64,000 nucleotides of DNA, from NCBI RefSeq assembly GCF_051013375.1, contig NZ_CP142125.1. One strand, written 5' to 3'. A program made the position numbers and the translations under genes. Under the pieces are notes generated by a model. That model had not been told where the DNA came from. It made no database searches and saw nothing but the letters and a program-made list of their open reading frames with translations. The DNA comes from Kordia algicida. GTDB taxonomy: Bacteria; Bacteroidota; Bacteroidia; Flavobacteriales; Flavobacteriaceae. Position 1 is the first letter of the stretch. Each line of letters opens with the position of its first letter. Below, piece after piece: positions 46,089-52,449 of the stretch.

Positions 46089-46346
46089 TTAGTACTTGCT
46101 CATTTCTTCTTGAAGCTTGCGTTGCATTTCTGCCTTCTTATCGTTTTCAATCGCGTCAATATTTGATTTTTCTACAAGCTTTGTCAACTTATTATTGTTA
46201 CTTGAGTATGCTCTAGTAATGCGACACCAAGACAATCTTACGTTTAATTTCACTTTTTCCCAGAAACTCGCTTCTCCATATTGTGATTTGTCACAGATAT
46301 GTTTTGCTTCTTCACAGGATATGAAAAATTTATTTTTTGTACTCAT
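46089..46346 (-). CDS. Small putative anti-sigma factor
   Basis: This 85-residue soluble protein has ISCEEAKHICDKSQYGEASF near the N-terminus and later LNVRLSWCRITRAYS, a Cys/His spacing that resembles zinc-finger anti-sigma proteins. The C-terminal half is charged and helical. It lies 11 bp after the sigma-factor gene on the same strand, a place where such regulators are often found. No membrane helix is present, so it would act in the cytoplasm. Family assignment is inferred from pattern and context. Confidence 0.6.
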   Translation of the reverse strand: MSTKNKFFISCEEAKHICDKSQYGEASFWEKVKLNVRLSWCRITRAYSSNNNKLTKLVEKSNIDAIENDKKAEMQRKLQEEMSKY

Positions 46347-46357
46347 CTAATTTCTTA

Positions 46358-46912
46358 TTAATACCAATTTTGTTCTAAACATCCAGAAAGCGCTGTTCGT
46401 GCTCTATGAATGATAACCCAAAGGTTAGACGCAGTTATATTTAATTCATTACAAATGGTTTCCGTGTCGTAGCCCAAAATTGTTTTCATCTTAAAAATAG
46501 TCGCTTGCTTTTCAGGAAGCTTGTCAATACAATCTTCAATGGCGAGACCGAGTTCTTCATTTTGAATTTGATCTTCGGCATTTTTATCATAATTATCAGC
46601 AACACGTTCTTCCAGCCAGTCTCCTTCAGATTCTGAGTCAGCATTGTAATTGATTCTAACTTCGGCTTGCCCTTTTTTAGAATTTATTTTACGATAATAA
46701 TCAATGATTTTACGCTTCAATATAGAGATAAGCCACGTTCTTTCAGAAGCTTCTCCTTTGAAATTTGCCATTGATTTTAATCCTGCAAAGAAGGTCTCTT
46801 GGACTAAATCTTGCGCAGTTTCTCTATCGTTTACCCTTACAATAGTGTAATTGAACAGATAATCTGCATAGAGTGTAATCCATTTGTTAGGATCCAGTTG
46901 ATGGTTTGGCAT
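46358..46912 (-). CDS. Sigma-70 family RNA polymerase sigma factor (ECF-like)
   Basis: This 184-residue protein has region 2 (DRETAQDLVQETFFAGLK, then ERTWLISILKRKIIDYYRK) and region 4 (LPEKQATIFKMKTILGYDTE followed by a helix-turn-helix with ITASNLWVIIHRARTAL). The linker between regions 2 and 4 is longer and acidic compared with classical ECF factors. The start at 46912 (MPNHQLDPNKW) is chosen; the longer frame to 47005 adds no conserved sequence and overlaps the SRPBCC gene by 4 bp. It is paired with a small anti-sigma-like gene downstream. Confidence 0.9.
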   Translation of the reverse strand: MPNHQLDPNKWITLYADYLFNYTIVRVNDRETAQDLVQETFFAGLKSMANFKGEASERTWLISILKRKIIDYYRKINSKKGQAEVRINYNADSESEGDWLEERVADNYDKNAEDQIQNEELGLAIEDCIDKLPEKQATIFKMKTILGYDTETICNELNITASNLWVIIHRARTALSGCLEQNWY

Positions 46913-47001
46913 TTGAGAACTAATTATTTTTTCAAATGTAAATGATAATTGTTGAAATAAAAAATTATCATTTCGTAAGGAAAGACTGAATATGTTAAAT
47001 A

Positions 47002-47451
47002 TCACATTTCTGCCGTTTGTTTGATGTGGTTGTTACGTTGTAGGAGGAATTTTGTGAGATAACGCTTTAGAATGAGATAGTTAAAAAGTTGTCCAACAAT
47101 ACCATACGGGACTTCATATGTTAAAATGTCGATCATTTCTGTTTCATTTTCCGTTTCTTCAAAAATATGTTCGTGACGAAAACTTTTGAAAACACCTGCA
47201 ATCATTTCATCTACAAAATAATTGGGTGATTTAAACTCAGAAATTAAACTTGTGTGCTTGAGATACATTCCAAAATGTTTGGCACGCCACGTAACAGTTT
47301 CTCCTAAATTAATTTTTCCCGAAGTTTTTCCTGCAATTGCTTTTTCACGTGTGTTTTTGGTGGAAGTTTCGTGTACAGAAATATCTCTGGAAAGATCAAA
47401 AACTGTCAAAATTGGAGCTTTTATGAATGTTTTTAGACGAATTGTGGTCAT
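47002..47451 (-). CDS. SRPBCC-superfamily protein
   Basis: This 149-residue protein of the START/Bet v1-like fold begins with the typical IRLKTFIKAPILTVFDLSRD strand-helix. Such proteins bind hydrophobic ligands in a deep pocket. The next segments (GETVTWRAKHFGMYLKHTS and FRHEHIFEE) match cell-division-inhibitor-like SRPBCC proteins that often sit beside TIGR01777 genes. The start at 47451 is preferred over 47466. It lies between the sigma factor and the DUF2071 gene, all leftward. Confidence 0.82.
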   Translation of the reverse strand: MTTIRLKTFIKAPILTVFDLSRDISVHETSTKNTREKAIAGKTSGKINLGETVTWRAKHFGMYLKHTSLISEFKSPNYFVDEMIAGVFKSFRHEHIFEETENETEMIDILTYEVPYGIVGQLFNYLILKRYLTKFLLQRNNHIKQTAEM

Positions 47452-47475
47452 GTTGTAAAAATACAAGCTATTATT

Positions 47476-48201
47476 CTAAAGCTTTTTTATGTGTTTTAGT
47501 GTTTTTTTTGGCTCAACCGTAATTGCGGAACCTTCCATTAAAAAGACAGAATCAGGTTTTTGTGTGGTTAAATGTGCAAATTTTTTTCCATAATTTAATT
47601 CAAAATCAATGTTTACATCATAGTTGTCAACCTGAAAATATAACCATTTTGGATGTGTGACTTCATATTCAAAAGTTTTAGAATCGTTGTATTGCGTATA
47701 GCCGAAATAGTGTTCGGTAATGAATTCAATTTCTGAGTTTTCAGGAAGCATTTTAGGATTATTTTTTGCGTGTACAGAAACCGATTGTTCTTTATTATTT
47801 TTATGCCAAGTGTATGAAATGTCTAAAGTTTCTGGCGTAAGCTTCCAAATATGTGACATTGGCAACGTTACATAATGTTCATTGTACACGGTATTTGCTA
47901 CAAAACTCAGAATCCGTTTCGGAACAATTTCCTGAATAAAAACGGTTCCACGTTTCCAAGTATTGCCTTCTTTTCTTTTCACATAAAAACGTAAGTTGAC
48001 TTCTTCAAATGTATGTAAGCTTGGCATTCTACAACCCAATACTTTGGTGTTTTTAAACATAAAACCTACAATACTGACCAAACATTTGCCTTCCCAAATA
48101 TCTAAAACGGTTCCTTTTGGAACATACGCTTCTAGTAATTCAGGAGCTACTGTATAATTGAAAAACACTAATTTTCGCCATTCGGCAGTTAAAAAACTCA
48201 T
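47476..48201 (-). CDS. DUF2071 family protein
   Basis: This 241-residue protein shows the DUF2071 (YqjF-like) pattern: TAEWRKLVFFNYTVAPELLE, PKGTVLDIWEGKCLVSIVGF and VNLRFYVKRK early in the chain. The family is uncharacterised, with a barrel-like fold predicted for small-ligand binding. It is soluble and 11 bp from the TIGR01777 gene. It is often found in the same cluster as SRPBCC and TIGR01777 proteins. Confidence 0.85.
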   Translation of the reverse strand: MSFLTAEWRKLVFFNYTVAPELLEAYVPKGTVLDIWEGKCLVSIVGFMFKNTKVLGCRMPSLHTFEEVNLRFYVKRKEGNTWKRGTVFIQEIVPKRILSFVANTVYNEHYVTLPMSHIWKLTPETLDISYTWHKNNKEQSVSVHAKNNPKMLPENSEIEFITEHYFGYTQYNDSKTFEYEVTHPKWLYFQVDNYDVNIDFELNYGKKFAHLTTQKPDSVFLMEGSAITVEPKKTLKHIKKL

Positions 48202-48212
48202 TTTTTCTTTTT

Positions 48213-49127
48213 TTATCTTGTTATGATTTCTCGAATTGCTTTTTCCGCAGTTGGATACTTAAATTGAAAGCCTGAAGCTACTAATTTTTCAGGAATGACA
48301 AACCTACTTTTCAGAATCAATTCGGCTTCTGTTTTGATAATGCGTGCGCCCAATTTGAGTAGCCATTTTGGCTGAAAGAGTCCAAAAGGAACTTTTAGTA
48401 CTTTTCTAATTGTTTTCATAAAATCTTTATTCGGAATCGGATTTGGAGCTGTTATGTTAAACGTTCCAAGTTTGTTTTCTTCCAATAAAAATTCAACAGC
48501 GCGGCAAAAATCGTGTTCATGAATCCAGCTTACTTTTTGTTTTCCATTTCCTTGTGTGCCGCCCAAACCCAGTTTTGTTAGATTTTTTAAGGGAAGAAAC
48601 GCACCTCCATTTTTCCCTAAAACAATTGAAGTTCGCAGTGCGATTTTAAAGGTTTTTGGTGTTTGACTTTTATAGAAAGCTTTTTCCCAAGATTTGGCAA
48701 CGTTCATTGAAAAATCGTCTCCAACAATCCCGTTTTCTTCGGTCATTTTTTTATGTAAAGAATGTTGGTAAATGGTCGCTGTAGATGAATTCATCCATAC
48801 TTTTGGTGGTACGGCACATGCTTGTACCGCTTTTCCTAACACTTCCGTAGCATCGACTCTAGAATTCAGAATTTCAGCTTTGTTTTTTTCGTTGTAACGA
48901 CAATCAACTGATTTTCCTGTAAGATTGATTAAAACATCTGCGCCTTCTAGTTCCGTAATCCAAATGTCAATTGTTTTCGCATCCCATTCCACATAATGCA
49001 ACGCATCATTTCCTGTTTCTTTGACGTTTCTGGAGAGAACGATAATTTCATAATTTTTCGGCAAAAAGTATGCAATAAGTGCTTGCCCTAAAAATCCGCT
49101 TCCGCCTGCAATGACCATTTTTTTCAT
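48213..49127 (-). CDS. TIGR01777 family NAD-dependent epimerase-like oxidoreductase
   Basis: This 304-residue protein of the extended SDR type has the Rossmann loop IAGGSGFLGQAL at about 6-17, NLTGKSVDCRYNEKNK, and the C-terminal DUF1731-type segment (PFGLFQPKWLLKLGARI). The family (related to YfcH/SULA) is uncharacterised in substrate. It is the central gene of the DUF2071-SRPBCC-sigma-factor cluster, 8 bp after the membrane-protein gene at 49136. Confidence 0.9.
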   Translation of the reverse strand: MKKMVIAGGSGFLGQALIAYFLPKNYEIIVLSRNVKETGNDALHYVEWDAKTIDIWITELEGADVLINLTGKSVDCRYNEKNKAEILNSRVDATEVLGKAVQACAVPPKVWMNSSTATIYQHSLHKKMTEENGIVGDDFSMNVAKSWEKAFYKSQTPKTFKIALRTSIVLGKNGGAFLPLKNLTKLGLGGTQGNGKQKVSWIHEHDFCRAVEFLLEENKLGTFNITAPNPIPNKDFMKTIRKVLKVPFGLFQPKWLLKLGARIIKTEAELILKSRFVIPEKLVASGFQFKYPTAEKAIREIITR

Positions 49128-49135
49128 AGTGATTT

Positions 49136-49558
49136 TTATTTTTGGTAACCAAAGTTTGGTTGCTGTTGCATGTTTACTTGTTGATTCAATTGTTTTTGTC
49201 TTGCCACTTTTCTTCCGCGAAGGAATAAAAATAAGTTTAAGAGTAACATCACGCCAAGATAGATAGAGAAACCTCCAATTTTTCTACTTAAAATTTCAAT
49301 GACTCGTTGACTTGACACTTCTTCAGTATATCCAAAATATGCAATTTTCATGATGACCAAAGCCCAACCGATGTTTACTAAATAGAAACCTACTTCAAAG
49401 AGTTTATTGGTGGCAATAGCAATGTTTTCTTGACCTCGAAAGATTTCTACCATAAAGCTTTTTCCACTTTCAAAAAGTTTTTTTGAGACAAAGATGGTGA
49501 GTCCGATGACAATTGGTAGGTAAATAAAATACGCGATGACAATTTTTGTTGATTCCAT
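49136..49558 (-). CDS. Small membrane protein, paralogue of the next gene
   Basis: This 140-residue protein has three hydrophobic segments (about 7-26, 50-72, 92-110). It is related to the protein at 49566: both have the pattern Y-x-x-Y-x-P-I then FM near residue 36, then NKL and GFYLVNIGWA (here) or GYYLINLGAA (there). The C-terminus is basic and Gln-rich (RQKQLNQQVNMQQQ). No family name is known to me. It is 7 bp after its paralogue, pointing to a tandem duplication. Confidence 0.7.
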   Translation of the reverse strand: MESTKIVIAYFIYLPIVIGLTIFVSKKLFESGKSFMVEIFRGQENIAIATNKLFEVGFYLVNIGWALVIMKIAYFGYTEEVSSQRVIEILSRKIGGFSIYLGVMLLLNLFLFLRGRKVARQKQLNQQVNMQQQPNFGYQK

Positions 49559-49565
49559 AATAATA

Positions 49566-49925
49566 TTAGTTAATTACTTCTGTTTGTTTTTTTCTGTTTA
49601 AAAATTTAATCCAAAAGATGTTGTTATAGTGCATAATTGCGAGTGCTAAGATTGTTTTTCCCAGTATATCGGCGAGTGCGTTCATCATTTCATAACCATT
49701 TTGTACCGTTTCCCAATACGCAATGGTAATGGTGGCTGCACCCAAATTGATGAGGTAATAGCCAATGAGCAAAAGTTTGTTGATGCTTGCCACAATTTCA
49801 GGATCATTTTGTATAATAGTACACATGAAAACTTCTCCATTTTTGTAAAGAATCCAACCGACTTTTACGGTAATAAAAAAGATAATCGGAATGTACAATA
49901 GGTAACTAATGATGTTGAAATTCAT
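49566..49925 (-). CDS. Small membrane protein, paralogue of the previous gene
   Basis: This 119-residue protein has hydrophobic segments at about 6-25, 48-68 and 85-102 and shares its layout and several motifs with the protein at 49136. Both probably sit in the inner membrane, perhaps as a heteromer. The gene starts 6 bp after the stop of the methyltransferase gene in the same leftward operon. Confidence 0.7.
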   Translation of the reverse strand: MNFNIISYLLYIPIIFFITVKVGWILYKNGEVFMCTIIQNDPEIVASINKLLLIGYYLINLGAATITIAYWETVQNGYEMMNALADILGKTILALAIMHYNNIFWIKFLNRKKQTEVIN

Positions 49926-49931
49926 GCCGAA

Positions 49932-50819
49932 TTATTTTTTTGCTGTGATGATGTAATATCCAAAACTGTTCAAGTTTAAACTTGATAATAATGCAGCAAA
50001 CGATCCTTTTAAGTTTTGTAAGCTTTCTTGTTTCAACAGTTCTTTTTTGAATAGTTTTTTCAGGATAAATCCGCTAATGGTAAACGGAACGTGTAATACT
50101 GATGGCGCAACTCTGTACCAAATATTTTCAACTTTAATGTCTTTAAAACCGAGTTTTTTCAAGTCAGTTTTTACTCGATTGATGTTTGCCAGACTTTCCA
50201 AACTCCACGATTCACACAAGCTTCTATAAGTATATTTTGCCAATGGATTCATGTCTTTAAAATCTTTCTTTGTAAAAGCATCTGCCATCACAAAAGTTGC
50301 TCCTGGTTTCATAATGCGATATGTTTCTTGCAACGCTTTTGTGCTACAACCTGAGTGACATAAACTTTCAATTGCCATGGCACCATCAAAAGAATTTTCA
50401 GGGAAAAATGTATTGGTGTAATCTCTGTTGAGAATGGTACCGCGTTCAGAATTTATGAGTTCATTTCCTTTTTTCACTTGAAACGGCGTAATAGTCAAAC
50501 CTGTTACGGCAAGTTTTGGGTAATTTTCAATTCCGTAACGAATGGAAGCGCCCATTCCGCAACCCAAATCGACAATATGCTTTTTTTTATTTTCAATATT
50601 TAAGCGTTTAAAAACTTGCTTGTTCATTTGATTGAGCATCGTATCTCGTGAAAAAACAGAAGTTTGAAAAGGAATATAGTAGCCAAAGTGCATGTTTAAA
50701 TCATTGCTCCAAAAGCGATAATCTTCTGTTGTTTCATTGTAAAAATCAATGACTTTTTCGTTGTTGGAAGGTTTTTCAATTTCCTTTTTTAAATAGGTGA
50801 GTAGACATAGATTTTTCAT
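49932..50819 (-). CDS. SAM-dependent methyltransferase
   Basis: This 295-residue class I methyltransferase has motif I in HIVDLGCGMGASIRYG (about 95-110), GLTITPFQVKKGNEL as the substrate-region helix, FDGAMAIESLCHSG (motif III-like) and MKPGATFVMADAF. This layout resembles gamma-tocopherol/sterol/cyclopropane-type enzymes acting on lipids. The start at 50819 overlaps the upstream stop in an ATGA, so the gene is translationally coupled; a frame continuing to 50957 is a shadow of that gene. Membrane-protein neighbours agree with a lipid substrate, but it is unproven. Confidence 0.85.
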   Translation of the reverse strand: MKNLCLLTYLKKEIEKPSNNEKVIDFYNETTEDYRFWSNDLNMHFGYYIPFQTSVFSRDTMLNQMNKQVFKRLNIENKKKHIVDLGCGMGASIRYGIENYPKLAVTGLTITPFQVKKGNELINSERGTILNRDYTNTFFPENSFDGAMAIESLCHSGCSTKALQETYRIMKPGATFVMADAFTKKDFKDMNPLAKYTYRSLCESWSLESLANINRVKTDLKKLGFKDIKVENIWYRVAPSVLHVPFTISGFILKKLFKKELLKQESLQNLKGSFAALLSSLNLNSFGYYIITAKK

Positions 50820-51166
50820 AATACTTGTTTTTTTAGTTGATATACGATGTAGGTAAAATATGTTCCGAGACTCATAGGAATCAATATGATTAAACATAAT
50901 GTAAGTATTCCTGATAGTGGAGAACCTTCGCCAATGGTAATCCAATAGAAAAAACACAATAAAAATATGGTACTAAGTATGCCATAGGTAGAAAGATGTT
51001 GTTTCATTTTTTCGGAAAACTTGTCGTAATTAAACAGTAATACGAAGAATAGAATGACTTGAATTCCGCCAAGAAGTACTTGCATGAACATTCCGTAAAT
51101 GAAGGTTAAATACAATACCAAAGTGAGGTAGTAAAAAATGTTGTTGGTGTAATAAATGAATTTCAT
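50816..51166 (-). CDS. Small four-helix membrane protein
   Basis: This 116-residue protein consists largely of four hydrophobic segments (about 8-25, 28-46, 60-78, 85-106) with short polar loops. I recognise no family. It is the first gene of the operon that runs left to the sigma factor, its stop being coupled to the methyltransferase start, and it has a GbsR-site-like palindrome 21 bp upstream. Confidence 0.72.
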   Translation of the reverse strand: MKFIYYTNNIFYYLTLVLYLTFIYGMFMQVLLGGIQVILFFVLLFNYDKFSEKMKQHLSTYGILSTIFLLCFFYWITIGEGSPLSGILTLCLIILIPMSLGTYFTYIVYQLKKQVL

Positions 51167-51186
51167 AACTATTATATATTTTAAAC

Positions 51187-51204
51187 TTTCAAAAAATATT
51201 GAAA
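51187..51204. promoter_or_regulatory. Palindromic operator candidate, site 1
   Basis: TTTCAAAAAATATTGAAA has perfect half-sites TTTCAA and TTGAAA spaced by 6 bases. It lies 21 bp upstream of the gene at 50816-51166. The same palindrome with a different spacer occurs at 51779-51796, before the regulator gene. Confidence 0.6.
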
Positions 51205-51219
51205 TTTTGATTGAAATAA

Positions 51220-51241
51220 AAAAGGAAAATGAATTCCTTTT
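51220..51241 (-). terminator. Weak terminator after the regulator gene
   Basis: On the minus strand AAAGGAA pairs with TTCCTTT and is followed by T residues. It lies 7 bp beyond the regulator stop at 51248. The stem is AT-rich, so it may only attenuate. Confidence 0.45.
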
Positions 51242-51247
51242 GTGAGT

Positions 51248-51751
51248 TTATTTTAAGAGTTTAATGAATGTTTTTGTGATCCAATTTGCCTCTTGATTTA
51301 CGACTCGATTCATAATGGAATCTGCCGTTTCTGCCAATTCATGCAGTGATTTTGTTTGTTTGATAAATTCTTTCGTTTTATCAGTTCCATCATCTTCAAT
51401 GCTACTTACTTCTTTTAGTACTTTCAATGTTGGCTGAATTTCTCGTCTGCTACGTTCACGAGCAATCTGTTTTGCGAGTTCTTGTATGTCTTTCTCAGAA
51501 GAAAAGAATTCTTTTCGTTCGCCAACTACAGAAGTTTTAAATACTATTCCCCAATCGATCAACTGTCGTAAATTCATGCTTGTATTTCCTCTTGAAATAT
51601 GCAATTCTCCCATGATATCTTCCATAGATAACGGTTCAGGAGAAATTAAAAGTAACGCGTGAATTTGCGCCATTGCTTTGTTAATTCCCCATAACGTACC
51701 TAATGATCCCCAGGTTTGTATAAACTTATCTTTTGCATCTTTGTAATTCAT
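51248..51751 (-). CDS. GbsR/MarR-family transcriptional regulator
   Basis: This 167-residue protein has a winged helix-turn-helix domain: LGTLWGINKAMAQIHALLL, then PLSMEDIMGELHISRGNTSM as the recognition region, and IDWGIVFKTSVVGERKEFF for the wing. The C-terminal part is helical, for dimerisation. GbsR-type proteins repress their targets and respond to small ligands such as choline derivatives. It lies at the head of the leftward gene run. A palindrome (51779-51796) overlaps its -33 element, suggesting autoregulation. Confidence 0.88.
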   Translation of the reverse strand: MNYKDAKDKFIQTWGSLGTLWGINKAMAQIHALLLISPEPLSMEDIMGELHISRGNTSMNLRQLIDWGIVFKTSVVGERKEFFSSEKDIQELAKQIARERSRREIQPTLKVLKEVSSIEDDGTDKTKEFIKQTKSLHELAETADSIMNRVVNQEANWITKTFIKLLK

Positions 51752-51755
51752 AGTA

Positions 51756-51784
51756 CAAATGTATGATATTTTTTAAACTTTCAA
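51756..51784 (-). promoter_or_regulatory. Promoter of the GbsR-type gene
   Basis: Read leftwards: TTG (51784-51782), 18 bp, TACATTTG (51763-51756). The -7 box ends only 5 bp before the ATG at 51751, so the transcript is nearly leaderless. Confidence 0.65.
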
Positions 51785-51796
51785 AAATTATTGAAA
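51779..51796. promoter_or_regulatory. Palindromic operator candidate, site 2
   Basis: TTTCAAAAATTATTGAAA has the same half-sites and 6-base spacing as 51187-51204, and both are preceded by TTTTAAAC. It covers the -33 TTG of the regulator promoter. Confidence 0.62.
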
Positions 51797-51942
51797 ATTT
51801 ATTTTTGTTTTGAAGATGAGTTTAAAGGAAAACACTTGTTATTACTAGGCGTTTTTGGGGAAATATTTTTTTAGTGATTCGATAAATTAGAAGCGGAAAT
51901 GATGTAGTTAATATATAGAGCATCACAATGATAAAATATGAA

Positions 51943-52031
51943 GAAGCAATCTGTTCGTTTCAAATACTACTTTTAAATCTAAAACAAACAGATTGCCACG
52001 AATTTTTTCTAAAAATTCTCGCAAAGACGTT
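51943..52031. repeat. Degenerate GCAATCTG-type palindromic repeat
   Basis: GCAATCTGTTCGTTT at 51946-51960 pairs with AAACAAACAGATTGC at 51982-51996 (one mismatch). CACGAATTTTTTCTAAAAA and CTCGCAAAGACG follow, like the common flavobacterial dispersed repeats with CGTCTTTGCGAG and GCAATCTG ends. Confidence 0.5.
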
Positions 52032-52139
52032 TTATATTTTATTTTTTCTAACAAGTCTAGAAACGTTATTAATGTAGCAATTTGAAAATTTGAAAATGTA
52101 TCAATTGGTTCCAAACAACACTCAAATTTGTCTTAGAAA

Positions 52140-52320
52140 ACCCGTTGTGCATTTTGAATTCAAATATATCATGAACGTCAGTTCGAGTGATTTTGAGGCA
52201 CGAAAAATTGTATCGAGAACATTTTTAGTACGAAAAATTCTATTCTCGATACAAATTTTACTCATTTTCAATCGTAAAATTCACTCGAACTGACGAATTT
52301 TATCAAAATGCACAACGGGT
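52140..52320. mobile_element. 181-bp MITE with IS982-type ends
   Basis: Perfect 18-bp terminal inverted repeats (ACCCGTTGTGCATTTTGA and its complement at 52303-52320) share their first 15 bases with the ends of the IS982 element at 14501-15469. The element is flanked by a 7-bp direct duplication, TTAGAAA (52133-52139 and 52321-52327), the same length as for the IS. It has no coding capacity. Inside, GTCAGTTCGAGTGA (52177-52190) and its complement (52281-52294) and TTGTATCGAGAA (52208-52219) and its complement (52243-52254) form a long hairpin. Confidence 0.9.
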
Positions 52321-52449
52321 TTAGAAACACATATAACATTTAAAACTTAACATTTAGCATTTAATATAAAACTCAATAATAATCTCAGAAACAACCTTGA
52401 ATCATTGAATTTTTGAATGTTTTAATTGAGCAAAGCGAATACAAAAAGT

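Noticed and set aside
50820..50957. 46-codon extension of the methyltransferase
   Set aside because: It is a shadow of the small membrane-protein gene; the ATG at 50819 forms a typical ATGA overlap.
51923..52114. 63-codon leftward frame
   Set aside because: It overlaps the palindromic repeat at 51943-52031, has no ribosome-binding context or family features, and its composition is that of the repeat.
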